A stretch of DNA of 64,000 nucleotides from positions 558,001 through 622,000 of the forward strand of contig PDUO01000001.1 in assembly GCA_003008705.1 (NCBI GenBank). Reading direction: 5' to 3'. Shown here piece after piece: positions 9,397-19,439 of this stretch. The notes under the pieces were generated by a model, which saw nothing but the letters and a program-made list of their open reading frames with translations, did no database searches and was not told the origin of the DNA. Each line of letters begins with the position of its first letter. Position 1 is the stretch's first letter. Position numbers and translations under genes: made by a program. This DNA is from Pezicula radicicola. Taxonomy: Eukaryota > Ascomycota > Leotiomycetes > Helotiales > Dermateaceae.

Positions 9397-11726
9397 ATGC
9401 CTTCTACCAACGACGTTGAACAGGTTTCTGAGGTACGGCCAAGGACACTAACTGACAAGTCTTCTGGTGGTACGTCTTATCAATATTACCTGCAGCGTTC
9501 GATGAAAACGATACTAATGGCACTTCAGTAACAGTTTGGAACCCTCTAAGTAATGGGCAAAAGTCTGCTCAGCCTAGAAGCACACAAGGCGATGATTTGA
9601 CGTCGGAGTCGAATACTCTTCGTGAACGCTCTTTTACAGACCATAGCTGGGACCATGATGATGATGATGAGATTATGGATCAGCTTTCAGATCGGATTGG
9701 CGCTTTCCAAATTGCCGAGGATGGACAATTACGATTTTTTGGCGCAACCTCAAATCTTCATATCTTGCATACAGGCTTGTCTTCCTTGTCACGAGTACTT
9801 AGTCGATCAGTCCGCACTGAAGGCGAAGAAGTTCTTCGGCGTGCAGGATATGGAAGAAGAATTAGCCAAGATCTTGAGCGACACCTGGAGGATTTGTACT
9901 TTCGCTGGGAGGATCCTTCTATTCATGTTGTCGACGAAGAGATGTACTTTCTCGCTAAAGCAGACTATTACTCAGGACGAGATGGAAATCCTTTCTATTC
10001 TGAAACTTTGAATAATGCAATGTGAGTTCTGACCAAATGTGCTTCGCCTGAATAAGATAATTGATGATGCTTTTGGATAGATGTGCTATAGGTGCCAGTT
10101 TCACCTTGAGGACCGACCTTGGACTACCGTCTGATGCTGCCACATTCTTTAGTTCGAAATCAAAGCTCCTCTTGGAGATAGAAATGGACAGTCCTTCTGT
10201 TGCTACTGTTCAGGCGTTAGTGATCATGAGTGCCACGGAAGCAGCGTTCACTAGAGATGCCAGGGGTTGGCTCTATAGTGGTAAGAACTTCGCTAAAATA
10301 AAAACAAAAAGCCAGACTGACTCTCTTCTAGGTATGGCCGTGAGACTAAGTACTGACCTTGGCTTGCATCTCGATTTGAGTAAAGATGGCCAAAATAACT
10401 CTCTAACAAGCAGCGAACTCAATGTGAGACGGACAGCATTCTGGGGCGTCTTTATGCATGACAAGTGAGTCTGACGTCGCAAAAATGGTCTAAGCGCAAA
10501 TTAGCTAATGACGTTAGTATGTGGAGCTTGTATGTCGGACGGCCTTGTGGTATCAGTATTGAAGATGTCAATATATCCAGGCCACCCAAGGAGAATGACA
10601 AGTTGCGGTCTAAAACTTGGGCCCAACTTTCAGAATCCTATGACCCACAGGAAAAGTTCCGGCAAGACCAGGCAGTCTGGTATGATCCCATCGACACTTG
10701 TACTGATGCAAATATCGAGCTCTGCTTGATGATGAGACAGCTTACACAAACTATGTAAGTTGCCGTAGCTGGGGAATACAAACACTAAGACGTTTAACTG
10801 ATTTCCCTTTAGATACTCTGATAAGAAGATCTCAGACGAGAAACTTCGAGAGATTGCCGCGAGCATGAGAACCGATTTCGACAGATGGTACCATCGACTA
10901 CCGTCTGAGTTACTGGTGAACATGTCAGACGAGGACCAATTCTATCTTCCACACGTGCTCCAGCTGCAGTAAGTCTCGTAATACACAGCTGTTTCCTTCT
11001 CTTGATAACACAACGAGCAGTATGCAGTTTCACGCCCTTTCGGTATTGCTCCACCGACCGTTCTTTTCCCGCAGCCTAAATCAACAGAACTCACCTTCAC
11101 AACAAGATCCCACCAACCCCCGGCATTTCTGTATCAATGCCGCTCGATCCATCATAAAGCTTTTGCGTATATACCGCAAGCAACACACCCTTCGTCGCGT
11201 CAACGTTCACATGGTGCATCTTGTATTTACTGCATCCCTGATATGTATATACAGCGCGTATAGCAGTAGAGGATCTCCGCCGGCGACCAGTCTCCAGGAC
11301 TTGCAATTCTGCTGCCAAGCACTCGGTGAGATTGGGCAGGCTCACCAGAACGCCACACGAGCCCTTGAAGTTGCTATCTGTATCAAGAGAGAGTGGTTTA
11401 GCAAAGCGCAGAACTTCTCACGATTCAAGCGGCCGAATTCTGCTACGGGACTGGGGAGATCAGGAGAAGAAAGACGGAAGAGACGACTAACTCAATCTCA
11501 GGAGGACAGCGAGTTTCGAGTCTCAGTAGAAACAGGTTGTCAACCCAGGCCAACCATTTTTCCAAAAGGGGATGAAATACCGGAGCTAGTTGACACATGG
11601 TCATATGAGAACGTTGATGACTGTTCTCAAGTCAACCCGGAAATGTTTCTAGCCGAAGGATTTGATTTAGGAAGTGATTATGCACTTATTGATGCTACAA
11701 TTGGATCATTCCCTGACATATATTGA
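9397..11726 (+). CDS. Fungal transcription factor domain protein without a visible zinc cluster
   Basis: Seven exons: 9397-9469, 9529-10021, 10081-10280, 10332-10464, 10518-10754, 10813-10968 and 11021-11726, 665 aa. The introns are 51-59 nt and the first has a TACTAAT branch site. The protein matches the middle homology region of fungal regulators of the NirA-like group: RIGAFQIAEDGQLRFFGATS, then WLYSGMAVRLSTDLGLHLD, WGVFMHDNMWSLYVGRP, and LHRPFF. No Zn2Cys6 motif is encoded in the exons found. Either it is on an unrecognised 5' exon, or the protein acts without its own DNA-binding domain. The C-terminal ~100 residues look disordered. Confidence 0.85.
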
Positions 11727-12058
11727 AAGTGCATTTGTTTCATGACTGGGACCTTGAATATAGCAGTTCATATGAACTCAATTAGCGCTGAAAGTCCTGC
11801 TGGTGTTATAAGTTGACTGTAAGGATTAAAGAATGTCATTATAAGTATGTATTTATATAATTTGAAAGTATGCAACAGATGTGGGAGAGAAGACGACCAT
11901 TTTCCTACACGCGAGTGCGGAATTGATTCTCCGCGAGGTCTGGATCCACTACGCTTTTTGTAGACTATAACTAGTTTGCTCGCCTATATGTTTGAGGGAT
12001 AACGAACAAACAGAAAGACGCAAAGCACAACAGCGCCAAGCAACGTAGCAGGTCCAAC
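11727..12058. other. Intergenic, 3' flank of the regulator and esterase promoter
   Basis: AT-rich, with no gene and no motif I can assign. Confidence 0.6.
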
Positions 12059-13283
12059 ATGGCATCTCATCTACGTTTGATTCTTAGTCAGCCTGTAAAT
12101 TTCTGCTTGTGTCTTTATGATATGCTAGTACAGATACTTCTTTTAATCTTACACCGGTTATTGTTACCACATGCTACTCGTGCTGTTACATTCCGTACAG
12201 AGGTGGTGCGGTGCATTATGGGAAGTCTGATCGCTAATTGCTGGAACTTGCTTTTTAAAGCCCCGGTTGGATTGAGTTCGACTCGATACCGAAAAGTCGA
12301 CATAAAAGACATTCCAGTCGTAGTCATTCCACCTACAGCTACTGTATCTGCGCAAGGAACTCAGGGCAACCGTCGAAAAGTGATCATGCTTTACGCTCAT
12401 GGTGGTGGTTATCTGTTTGGAGAGCCACTCCAGTGGATCACTTCTTACGAACGCTGGGTGGCGAAGGCGGGCTCGCAAGGATTTGACTTGGTAATTCTAG
12501 CAGTGAATTATCGTAAGTCCCTCTTCACTGTATCAAAAATAAAATTAGACCATATCATCTTGCTATTGTAGTAACTCTTTGTTGCAGGTCTCTCATCCCA
12601 GGCTAAGTTTCCTGCGTGTCGAGATGACTATCTTTCTGTTTATAATGCGCTCTTGGAGGAATACCAGATTCCATCCCAAATGATTATATTCTGTGGAGAT
12701 TCTGCCGGAGGTCAGTCTAGAATTCAGAAATAATATAGCAGGCTTTTCACTAACATGGTCCATCAGGTGGCCTTACCGCAATGGCTGCTCTACATGCCAA
12801 AAAGACCCAGCTACCACCACCGTCTTCCATGGTACTCATCTCACCGTGGCTTGATCTTACGCTGAATGAAACACTTGAGTCCCCTGCTATGGCAACCGAC
12901 TTTCTGATCACCTTCAAAGACGCAAATCCTAGAATTGTGCAAGCCCTTCTTCCTGCTGGCATGCAAGCTGATGATCCACGGGTTTCCCCTCTGTTCGATG
13001 ACTTATCATCGCTTCCACCACAGTTGGTTTTCGCGGGCACTGCCGAGGTTCTGCTACCGGATTCGGTTTCATGGGTTAGAAGATCACAGGAGACTGGCAA
13101 CAAAGTGATATTCATTCGTGGTAAAGGCGAAATGCATACGTAAGCTAGCTCTGTAACTTATGGAATATGCCGACATTAATTGTTACTAGCTATGCTATGG
13201 GATGGCCAATATGCTCATCTTCTGTTGAAAGAGAGGTAGATAGGATATTGCTTGATTTTCTGCGGCAGTCTTTAGTAGTATAA
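12059..13283 (+). CDS. Alpha/beta hydrolase of the GDXG (hormone-sensitive lipase) family
   Basis: Four exons: 12059-12512, 12588-12710, 12767-13139 and 13190-13283, 347 aa. A hydrophobic N-terminal stretch (residues ~12-36) suggests a membrane anchor, as in arylacetamide or sterol-ester deacetylases. The oxyanion-hole motif HGGGY begins at residue 114. The nucleophile is Ser190 in GDSAGG, an Asp in LLPDSVSW is the likely acid, and the His in GEMHTYAMG completes the triad across the last splice join. All catalytic elements are intact. Members hydrolyse short or bulky carboxylic esters; the natural substrate cannot be told. Its place beside the dehydrogenases suggests it releases alcohols from esters. 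Confidence 0.92.
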
Positions 13284-14093
13284 AAAGCAAGCGAGTCAAG
13301 CAGTTCGGGAGTTTGCTAAATTCGTGTTGCATCATAGCATGGTCAAATTGTACTTGTAAAGTGAAGTTTCCTCACTCATGGAGCTTCTATTATCTACAAA
13401 TGCCTAAAATACCACGCTAAGTAATTGTAATTATAATTTTACCTCCTAAGAAATTAGGACAAGGGGTAGTCGCTCTACATAGGTAGCTATTGGCTTCAGA
13501 GGCTTGAAGGAACTCGCTAGTAATCTTACTTGTAAACAACCCTACTATTTACGTGTTTTGTCTCTATTCTCTAACTTTACAATATTATAACTAACTCTCA
13601 TCTCCTAAAAAAAAAAGGAACTGTATCAGCACGAGCCTTGTTGGGGATATTAGCAATTGTGAATCGCAATTGTCTACGAGTAAGCAGATGTACCTTTCGT
13701 ACTGTACAGGGTAGCCGATTTTCGGTTGTCTTACCCCTATTCAAACTTGTATAGGGGCGGGCGATAAGCGAGGACCTCAAGAGCTAGTATTGTGGTTATC
13801 ATGGTCGCCTGCTACTAACCTACCGCCGTCCGAGTTTCTTAGGATGTATAATCAAAATTAAGATTCGTTAGGGGTATAATTCAGACATTTGCCGTTCTTT
13901 TATTACAGACGCAAGCTTGAGATTGGGAGTAACTACAATCATGAAGATCTGCATTGAGAAGACTTGGAATGCTTTATTATTGAGATACAACTTACCAGGA
14001 CTAATATTACACAAAGTAGTGCTATGAAAAATCCAGACGCATCTTACGGGAAGACATAATAGTATTTGAAACATGCTCATTTATGTTTGCAGC
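13284..14093. other. Intergenic, AT-rich, possible decayed repeat
   Basis: No supported gene. A GC-richer block at about 13630-13850 differs in composition from its surroundings and could be a fragment of an old mobile element, but no transposase motif is clear. Confidence 0.4.
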
Positions 14094-15311
14094 TTAGTCT
14101 ACTTTGAAAATGATCTTCTGTGCGTTCATGTTGTCAAACAGTTTGTAACCTTCTACAGCTTCCTCAAGTGGCATGACATTATTGGCCATAAAGCTATGAA
14201 AATATCAATTCAAGTCAATATCGCCGATGTAGGGCAGAACTTACCTGAATAAATGCTGAGTTTTCTTCAATTTTTGTAGAGCTTGGGGGAAGATGCCTCG
14301 GATATCGTTAGTATGCCACGACAACATCGAGCTTTCTGACTCACTCCTGACAGGACATCTACCCATTTGTATCGTCAGATTTTTAGCATACGCTTGATTT
14401 GCAGTCCATGGAATATTGCCATTGTGTACTCCGACGCTTGAAATTCTTCCCCATGGCCTGAGTAACTAGAATCCCATTTCCAATGCAGGACTCAAACCCA
14501 CTACCTCTATGACAATATCTGCACCCCTACCGTCTGTAAGCTCTTTAACTCTTTGATCCAGACTTTCACGGCTTGTAAGATAGTTCCAAGGCTCCGCACC
14601 AAGGGTTTTAGCGAGCTGCAGTCGGTCTTCGACTCCATCAACTGCAATCAAATGTTGGGGTTTATACTCCAAAACATTGACAAGGGCACAAAGTCCAACG
14701 GGGCCGCATCCGATTAGTACAACTGTACTTTGTTGGACAGTCGTTTCATCTAGGCCCGAAAATGCATTACTTGCGGCAAAGTATCCGGTGGGGAAGATGT
14801 CAGCCATGAGACAAAGTTGTACCTCTTCAATGCCTTGTGGTGCCTTCATGACTGTGCTATCAGCTAATGGTACTCTGACATACTCCGCTTGGCCACCATC
14901 GAGAGCAGGACATCCAAATAGTAGACTCTCTTCACAGCGAGATGAATAGCCGTTGTTGCAATAGAAACACTTTCCACAGGAAACAGTAAATGGTGAGACG
15001 ACCCAATCGCCCTTTTCAAAGTTCTTAACATCAGAACCGAGTGCTTCCACCACACCTGTGAACTCGTGACCCATAACGAAGTCTGGTGCAGTTTTTTGAT
15101 GACCTCGAAAGACGTGCAGTTCACTATGATCTGTTCAGTAAGAGAGTTTAACAGACAGGTGCAAATAAATATTTTACCTTCCACATAATGCAGTGTATTT
15201 CACTTTGACTATGATATCAGTAGGTGCTTGAAGCTTTGGAACTGGCCGATCCTCAAGAACGACTTGTTTTGGGCCCTTAAAAACCACTGCACGCATGGAT
15301 TGTACCGTCAT
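14094..15311 (-). pseudogene. Zinc alcohol dehydrogenase (MDR family) with one in-frame TAG
   Basis: Exons 15311-15178, 15123-14345, 14296-14245 and 14193-14094 would give 354 codons, all in frame, broken only by TAG at 14468-14466. The medium-chain dehydrogenase features are intact: the catalytic zinc Cys in ALCGSELH, GHEFTGVVEALG, a structural-zinc Cys cluster (CGKCFYCNNGYSSRC), and the GCGPVGLCAL cofactor loop. The residues after the stop (LLRPWGRISSVGVHN) are well conserved and the third intron has a perfect TACTAAC branch site, so this is a recent single nonsense change, not general decay. The change fits CAG to TAG. It may be a young pseudogene, or the codon may be read through or edited. 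The product is truncated in the cofactor domain if not rescued. Confidence 0.8.
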
Positions 15312-15434
15312 ACTGGTGATAATTTAGAGTAAAGTTTCTGAGGTTCTATCGGTATGAAAGGTAGTGTTGTTATCAGACTGACAATTAATATAGTAGGAAA
15401 TAACTGTCCAAGAAAGCAAAGTTGACGTCGATGG

Positions 15435-15686
15435 ATGAAAGATGTTGGATATACGAGCCGGGAAGGTATATGTCGGCTGCTCCCAAAAGTCATTGCTGTC
15501 GGTGAAGACTTACAGAAGAGACGTACGCAACGGAAATGTTGTCCCGAATTTGAATTCCAAGTTCCCCCTGCTGAGATCGAAGGCTATCTCCTCACTCACC
15601 CGGAAATCGATGGTGCAGCGAAGATATTGAGGAGAGCTTTAAGGACGGCGATGGAAGATGAAGAGAAGGGGAAGGTGAAGTTATGA
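15435..15686 (+). pseudogene. Fragment of an acyl-CoA ligase (ANL superfamily) C-terminus
   Basis: This short frame carries a clear piece of the mobile C-terminal domain of 4-coumarate/fatty acyl-CoA ligases: a remnant of the DVGY..EG hinge, then FQVPPAEIEGYLLTHPEID, normally found about 100 residues from the end. The stretch between them, which should hold the conserved hinge and KELIKYKG, is scrambled. No AMP-binding core lies upstream. It is best read as a decayed remnant beside the thioesterase gene. An intact enzyme would have made CoA thioesters of organic acids. Confidence 0.6.
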
Positions 15687-15755
15687 TTTTATACTAGTCA
15701 TGGCAATCTATAGAAGTAATGATGAAATGTCCTAGTCTTCAAATTTTGCCATGTC

Positions 15756-16266
15756 CTATAGTTTTGCTTGTGTTATTGCAAGAGACTGAAGACCAACCCT
15801 GATATCCTTACTCATACCACCAGCCCCAGGATTGCCTGTGGTCAAGTCTACAAAAACATGCGTGAATTTGCAAATTGATTTTACATTTTCATCACCCCGC
15901 TCAAAAAGAGCTACCTCATATGTGACACTGGAACTTCCAAGCTTCGTGATTCTGAGTCCCAACTCAGCAACTGCCGGGTAGGCAATTGAACTGAAATAAT
16001 TAATCTCGCTATGCACCACCAGCCCGTGTTGCAAGGACTTTCCAGGCTCCAGACCGCAATGTTGAATGAGATATGCATTCACGACAGAATCATATCTAGC
16101 ATTATTGAGTTGGAAACACTTGTGTTGCAGAAGAAAGGACTTACAAAAATCTGTACACCGAATTGTTCATGTGCTTGTACATATCATTGTCTGACCACCG
16201 CGTGCGATAATCAAGAATGTATGGATAGTCGCATCGACGTCTCTGTTTGAGCTTTGCGATTTCCAT
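15756..16266 (-). CDS. Hotdog-fold acyl-CoA thioesterase (4HBT type)
   Basis: Two exons: 16266-16145 and 16095-15756, 153 aa, with a 49-nt intron. The first exon was found by its thioesterase motif RTRWSDNDMYKHMNNSVY, which contains the catalytic Asp of 4HBT enzymes. The second continues with YDSVVNAYLIQHCGL, SSVTYEVALFE and the FTHVFVD strand. Members hydrolyse acyl-CoA to free acid plus CoA. It has no targeting signal I can see. It lies beside the acyl-CoA ligase remnant and is divergent from the aldehyde dehydrogenase, which suggests work on the same acid intermediate. Confidence 0.9.
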
Positions 16267-16751
16267 GTTTTCGGAATGTATTGGCGCAATACTTCGTAGA
16301 TTTTCACATACTCCTCCAACAATTCGATATTCGTTCCGCAGTATATGCCAGAAATTGATGACTGGTATTGTATTCTGCCCTGTTGGCCAAGCCGAGGTTG
16401 GAATTCACGTCATTCGTTACTGGTCGGTAAGGACTTCCAGCTGCTCGCTTAATTTATTAGGTCGGTAATGAAGTTCCTACTTGACGGGTTTTTGTCTCCG
16501 CGATCCAGCAATCCCGTTCTACTTCCCTTTCTCCATCCCCCACCGCTTCAACAGCCGTGCCCCGGCAGCTTGCATTCATTATACCCCATTCCACATTTTC
16601 CAGTACAACATCCGAAATACTCCACATACGTAAAGTCGTCGTACTATATATCTCATTCGGGGCCATTCTCGTGAAAACCGATTGATTGATTGTATTGTCT
16701 TAAGAATTTGCACCATTGTTTGAGAACGCCGATTGTGCAGCTGCCATCAGA
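16267..16751. promoter_or_regulatory. Divergent promoter of the thioesterase and aldehyde dehydrogenase genes
   Basis: A 485-bp stretch between divergent genes. The motif GGTCGGTAA occurs twice, near 16417 and 16459, on the same strand. No perfect CGG/CCG palindrome was seen. Confidence 0.4.
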
Positions 16752-18677
16752 ATGACTTTGATTGATTTTCAAAGTGGTATCTATACTCAATTGTTCATCA
16801 ACAATGACGTATGTAGAATGTGGCAATCAAGATATCCTAGCATTTATCCTAGAGAGTTTGCTCATATGATGCCGCCTAGTACGTAGAATGCAAAAAATTG
16901 AAAAGGTAAGAGAGCAGGCCCTGACATCAATTGAATCACACTAGACGGTGAATAACACGTTGATTAGGATATCCGTCTACAATCCTGCGACTGGGGATCT
17001 TGTGTCGGACAAGGTTCCACTGGCTGGCGAGGAAGACGTTGAGGAGGCTGTCAATGCAGCGAATGCTGCTTTCGCGGCAAATAGTGCATGGCGCACAATG
17101 AAGAATGCCGAGCGCAGAAATATTCTCCTAAAATTCGCCGATCTTCTTGAGCGCGACCAGGAGCATCTAGCATACTTGACTAGAATCACGCTGGGAGCCC
17201 CATACAAAGCTTTTGGATTAGGTGAAATCGGCACCGCCATCGAAAACTTTCGCTGTAGGTTTTTTTTTTTTTTTATAAAAATATCCTCCGTTGTCCATTT
17301 CAACTGCACGAGGTTTTTAGACTTGAGAAAATCGGCATGTACTGATTGGAACGTTTATCCTCTAGACTATGCCGGCTGGATCGACAAGTACGCAGGCGAA
17401 TCGTTTCCTGCAGATGACGGATTTTACAAGATTGTGAGATACGAACCACTAGGAGTCGTCGTGGGGTGAGATATTCTGTTGCCCATTTTTAAAGGACCAA
17501 CTGATAACCATTGCAGTATCATACCATGGAATGGCCCACTTGCATCAACTGGATTGAAAGCTGCCCCGGCTTTAGCAACTGGCAATGTTTTTATCCTCAA
17601 GACCAGCGAAAAGGCGCCGTTGATGGCTTGTGCACTTGGCAAGTTGATCATCGAAGCAGGATTCCCGCCTGGCGTTTTCCAAATACTTAGTGGAGATGGA
17701 AGCACCGGCGCTCTCTTTGCTAGCCACATGAAAGTAGCTAAAATCAGCTTTACTGGCAGTATACCTACCGGCAAGATTGTACAGAAGCTTGCTGCCCAAA
17801 GCAATCTGAAGAGGGTTACCTTGGAACTTGGTGGAAAGAGTCCTGCTGTTGTGTTTGACGATGCAAATCTCGAAAATGCCGTTAAGTGGTAAGTTAATCA
17901 AAGTACTAAGACTACATCTTGGAGGGGAGCTGATATTGTTATATAGGTGTGTCAATGCTATTACTACCAATTCTGGGCAGATTTGCTTTGCATCCTCACG
18001 AGTGTACGTTCAAGAGGGTGTCTACGATCGTTTCCTGGAAGCATATGTTTTAGCGATGCGCGAGAAGACGAAAGAACTGGGTAATCCTGAGGATGAAAGG
18101 ACGACGATCGGTCCAGTAGTGGATAAATCCCAGTATGATCGTATATTGGGCATCCTGGAAAAAGCACAACTGGAAAAGCAAGGTACTCTGCTACTTGGTG
18201 GTAGAACAGTGAATGGCAAGGTAATTGTGCACATCCCATGATTCCCATCGATAATATTCATCCCCATCATCTTAACTTTCAAATTTGCATACTTACAACA
18301 ATTTCCAGGGGTACTATATTGAGCCTGCCATTTTCGCAGATACCCGGCCAGATGCGAGCATATACAAAGAAGAAATATTCGGACCTGTGGCCGTGATCAA
18401 CCGATTTTCAACCGAGCAAGAGATCATTAATAAAGCTAATGATAGTCGATATGGTCTCATGGCGGGCGTTTTTACACAGGACATCAACAGGGCGCTAAGG
18501 GTCAGTTCCGCTATTGATAGTGGAGTTGTTGGGGTCAATTGTATGAGCATTATCAACATCATGTGCCCATTCGGGGGGACAAAGGAGAGTGGCATAGGTC
18601 GGGAGCAGGGCATACATGCTTTACGCTGCTATACTGAGGCCAAGACAGTTTTGATCAATCTCACGTATCAAACATAA
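16752..18677 (+). CDS. NAD(P)-dependent aldehyde dehydrogenase
   Basis: Six exons: 16752-16808, 16945-17254, 17366-17465, 17517-17888, 17947-18220 and 18309-18677, 493 aa, the usual length for the family. The first exon restores the LFINND start. Conserved features are YNPATG, PWNGPL, general base Glu259 in ELGGKSP, nucleophile Cys293 in NSGQICFASSR, EEIFGPV, and the C-terminal PFGGTKESGIGRE. It oxidises aldehydes to carboxylic acids; the substrate is unknown. Introns 1 (136 nt) and 2 (111 nt, with a T14 run) are longer than the local norm. Its place between the alcohol dehydrogenase and AtuA genes fits an alcohol-aldehyde-acid route. Confidence 0.95.
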
Positions 18678-18864
18678 AATTTAGGGTTTTCACTAACACC
18701 AGCTTCTAATTTCAATGGATTGCAAGTAAGAAATGGATTAGATAAGGTAAGAAAAGTTGAGCTTGTACATGATTTTCCTCAGATTATTAGTCCTGAACGG
18801 AATGTATGATCGTGATTTCAGGAAATTTAATAATATTTTGTTCTTGCTAACCCCTACCTTACTT

Positions 18865-18883
18865 GGGGGGTGGGGGGGGGGGG
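18865..18883 (+). repeat. Poly-G tract
   Basis: Six G, one T, then twelve G, on the plus strand just left of the retrotransposon. It stands out in an AT-rich setting and could form a G-quadruplex or cause sequencing slippage. Confidence 0.8.
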
Positions 18884-18948
18884 TTGTTCTACTGAAGCGA
18901 GCATACCCCTAAGTTATTATTTTTATATAACTTAACATAAAACAATAG

Positions 18949-18953
18949 GTTAA
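18949..18953. repeat. Left target-site duplication GTTAA
   Basis: The five bases directly left of the first LTR. The same five bases follow the second LTR at 22546-22550. A 5-bp duplication is the usual integrase footprint of LTR retrotransposons. Confidence 0.95.
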
Positions 18954-19200
18954 TGTCGGTTCGCTGTATATCAATATATTGATCTCTGTTCACTCGTTCG
19001 GTTCTGGTTCATATGGTTCTATTGTTCATGTCTTGTTCTAACTAAGTACCAGAATGGAGGTCTTGATATACTTGCCCACTAGTCCCGAATAGGCTAGTAC
19101 TGCGGCATGGCCCGGAGAGGCGAAGCCTCTGATTGGCCCGGCGCACCGATAGTGTACTTACGTAATATATACGTAATATCAGAAACCATTTATTCCAACA
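18954..19200 (-). repeat. Long terminal repeat (left copy, 3' LTR of the element)
   Basis: 247 bp, bounded by TG and CA. It matches the right LTR at 239 of 247 positions with no gaps. On the element's own (minus) strand it begins TGTTGGAATAAATGG and ends CCGACA. Three sites here carry the mutated base while the other copy keeps the original. Confidence 0.95.
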
Positions 19201-19439
19201 CTGGGGCAACTTTAGAAACGACGACAATAGTGGTTTCTATTACCGGATCACTAATGGTTGATATTCCTAATTTGATGTTCAATTCGGCCCGTCAAATCAA
19301 TCCATAAACCGTGTTCCATATCCTATATTTTCTACTCCAAAACCACTACTATTCCTGTATTCCTCCCTAGTTTACCGTTCTACGTTCCTCCTACTAATTG
19401 TACCGTTTTATATTGTCGACGTCGGTATATATTCGTTTG

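Noticed and set aside
9470..9495. A 26-nt intron that would also restore frame in the regulator gene
   Set aside because: Far too short for splicing. The 59-nt intron 9470-9528 has a good donor, a TACTAAT branch site and a CAG acceptor, and keeps the same frame.
13598..13780. A minus-strand frame with LTRRQLRF that recalls a transposase N-terminus
   Set aside because: Too short and no catalytic DDE motif nearby. It is mentioned only as a possible relic.
14466..14504. A 39-nt in-frame intron that would remove the TAG in the alcohol dehydrogenase
   Set aside because: It would delete conserved Rossmann-fold residues that align with the family, and it is below the usual minimum intron length.
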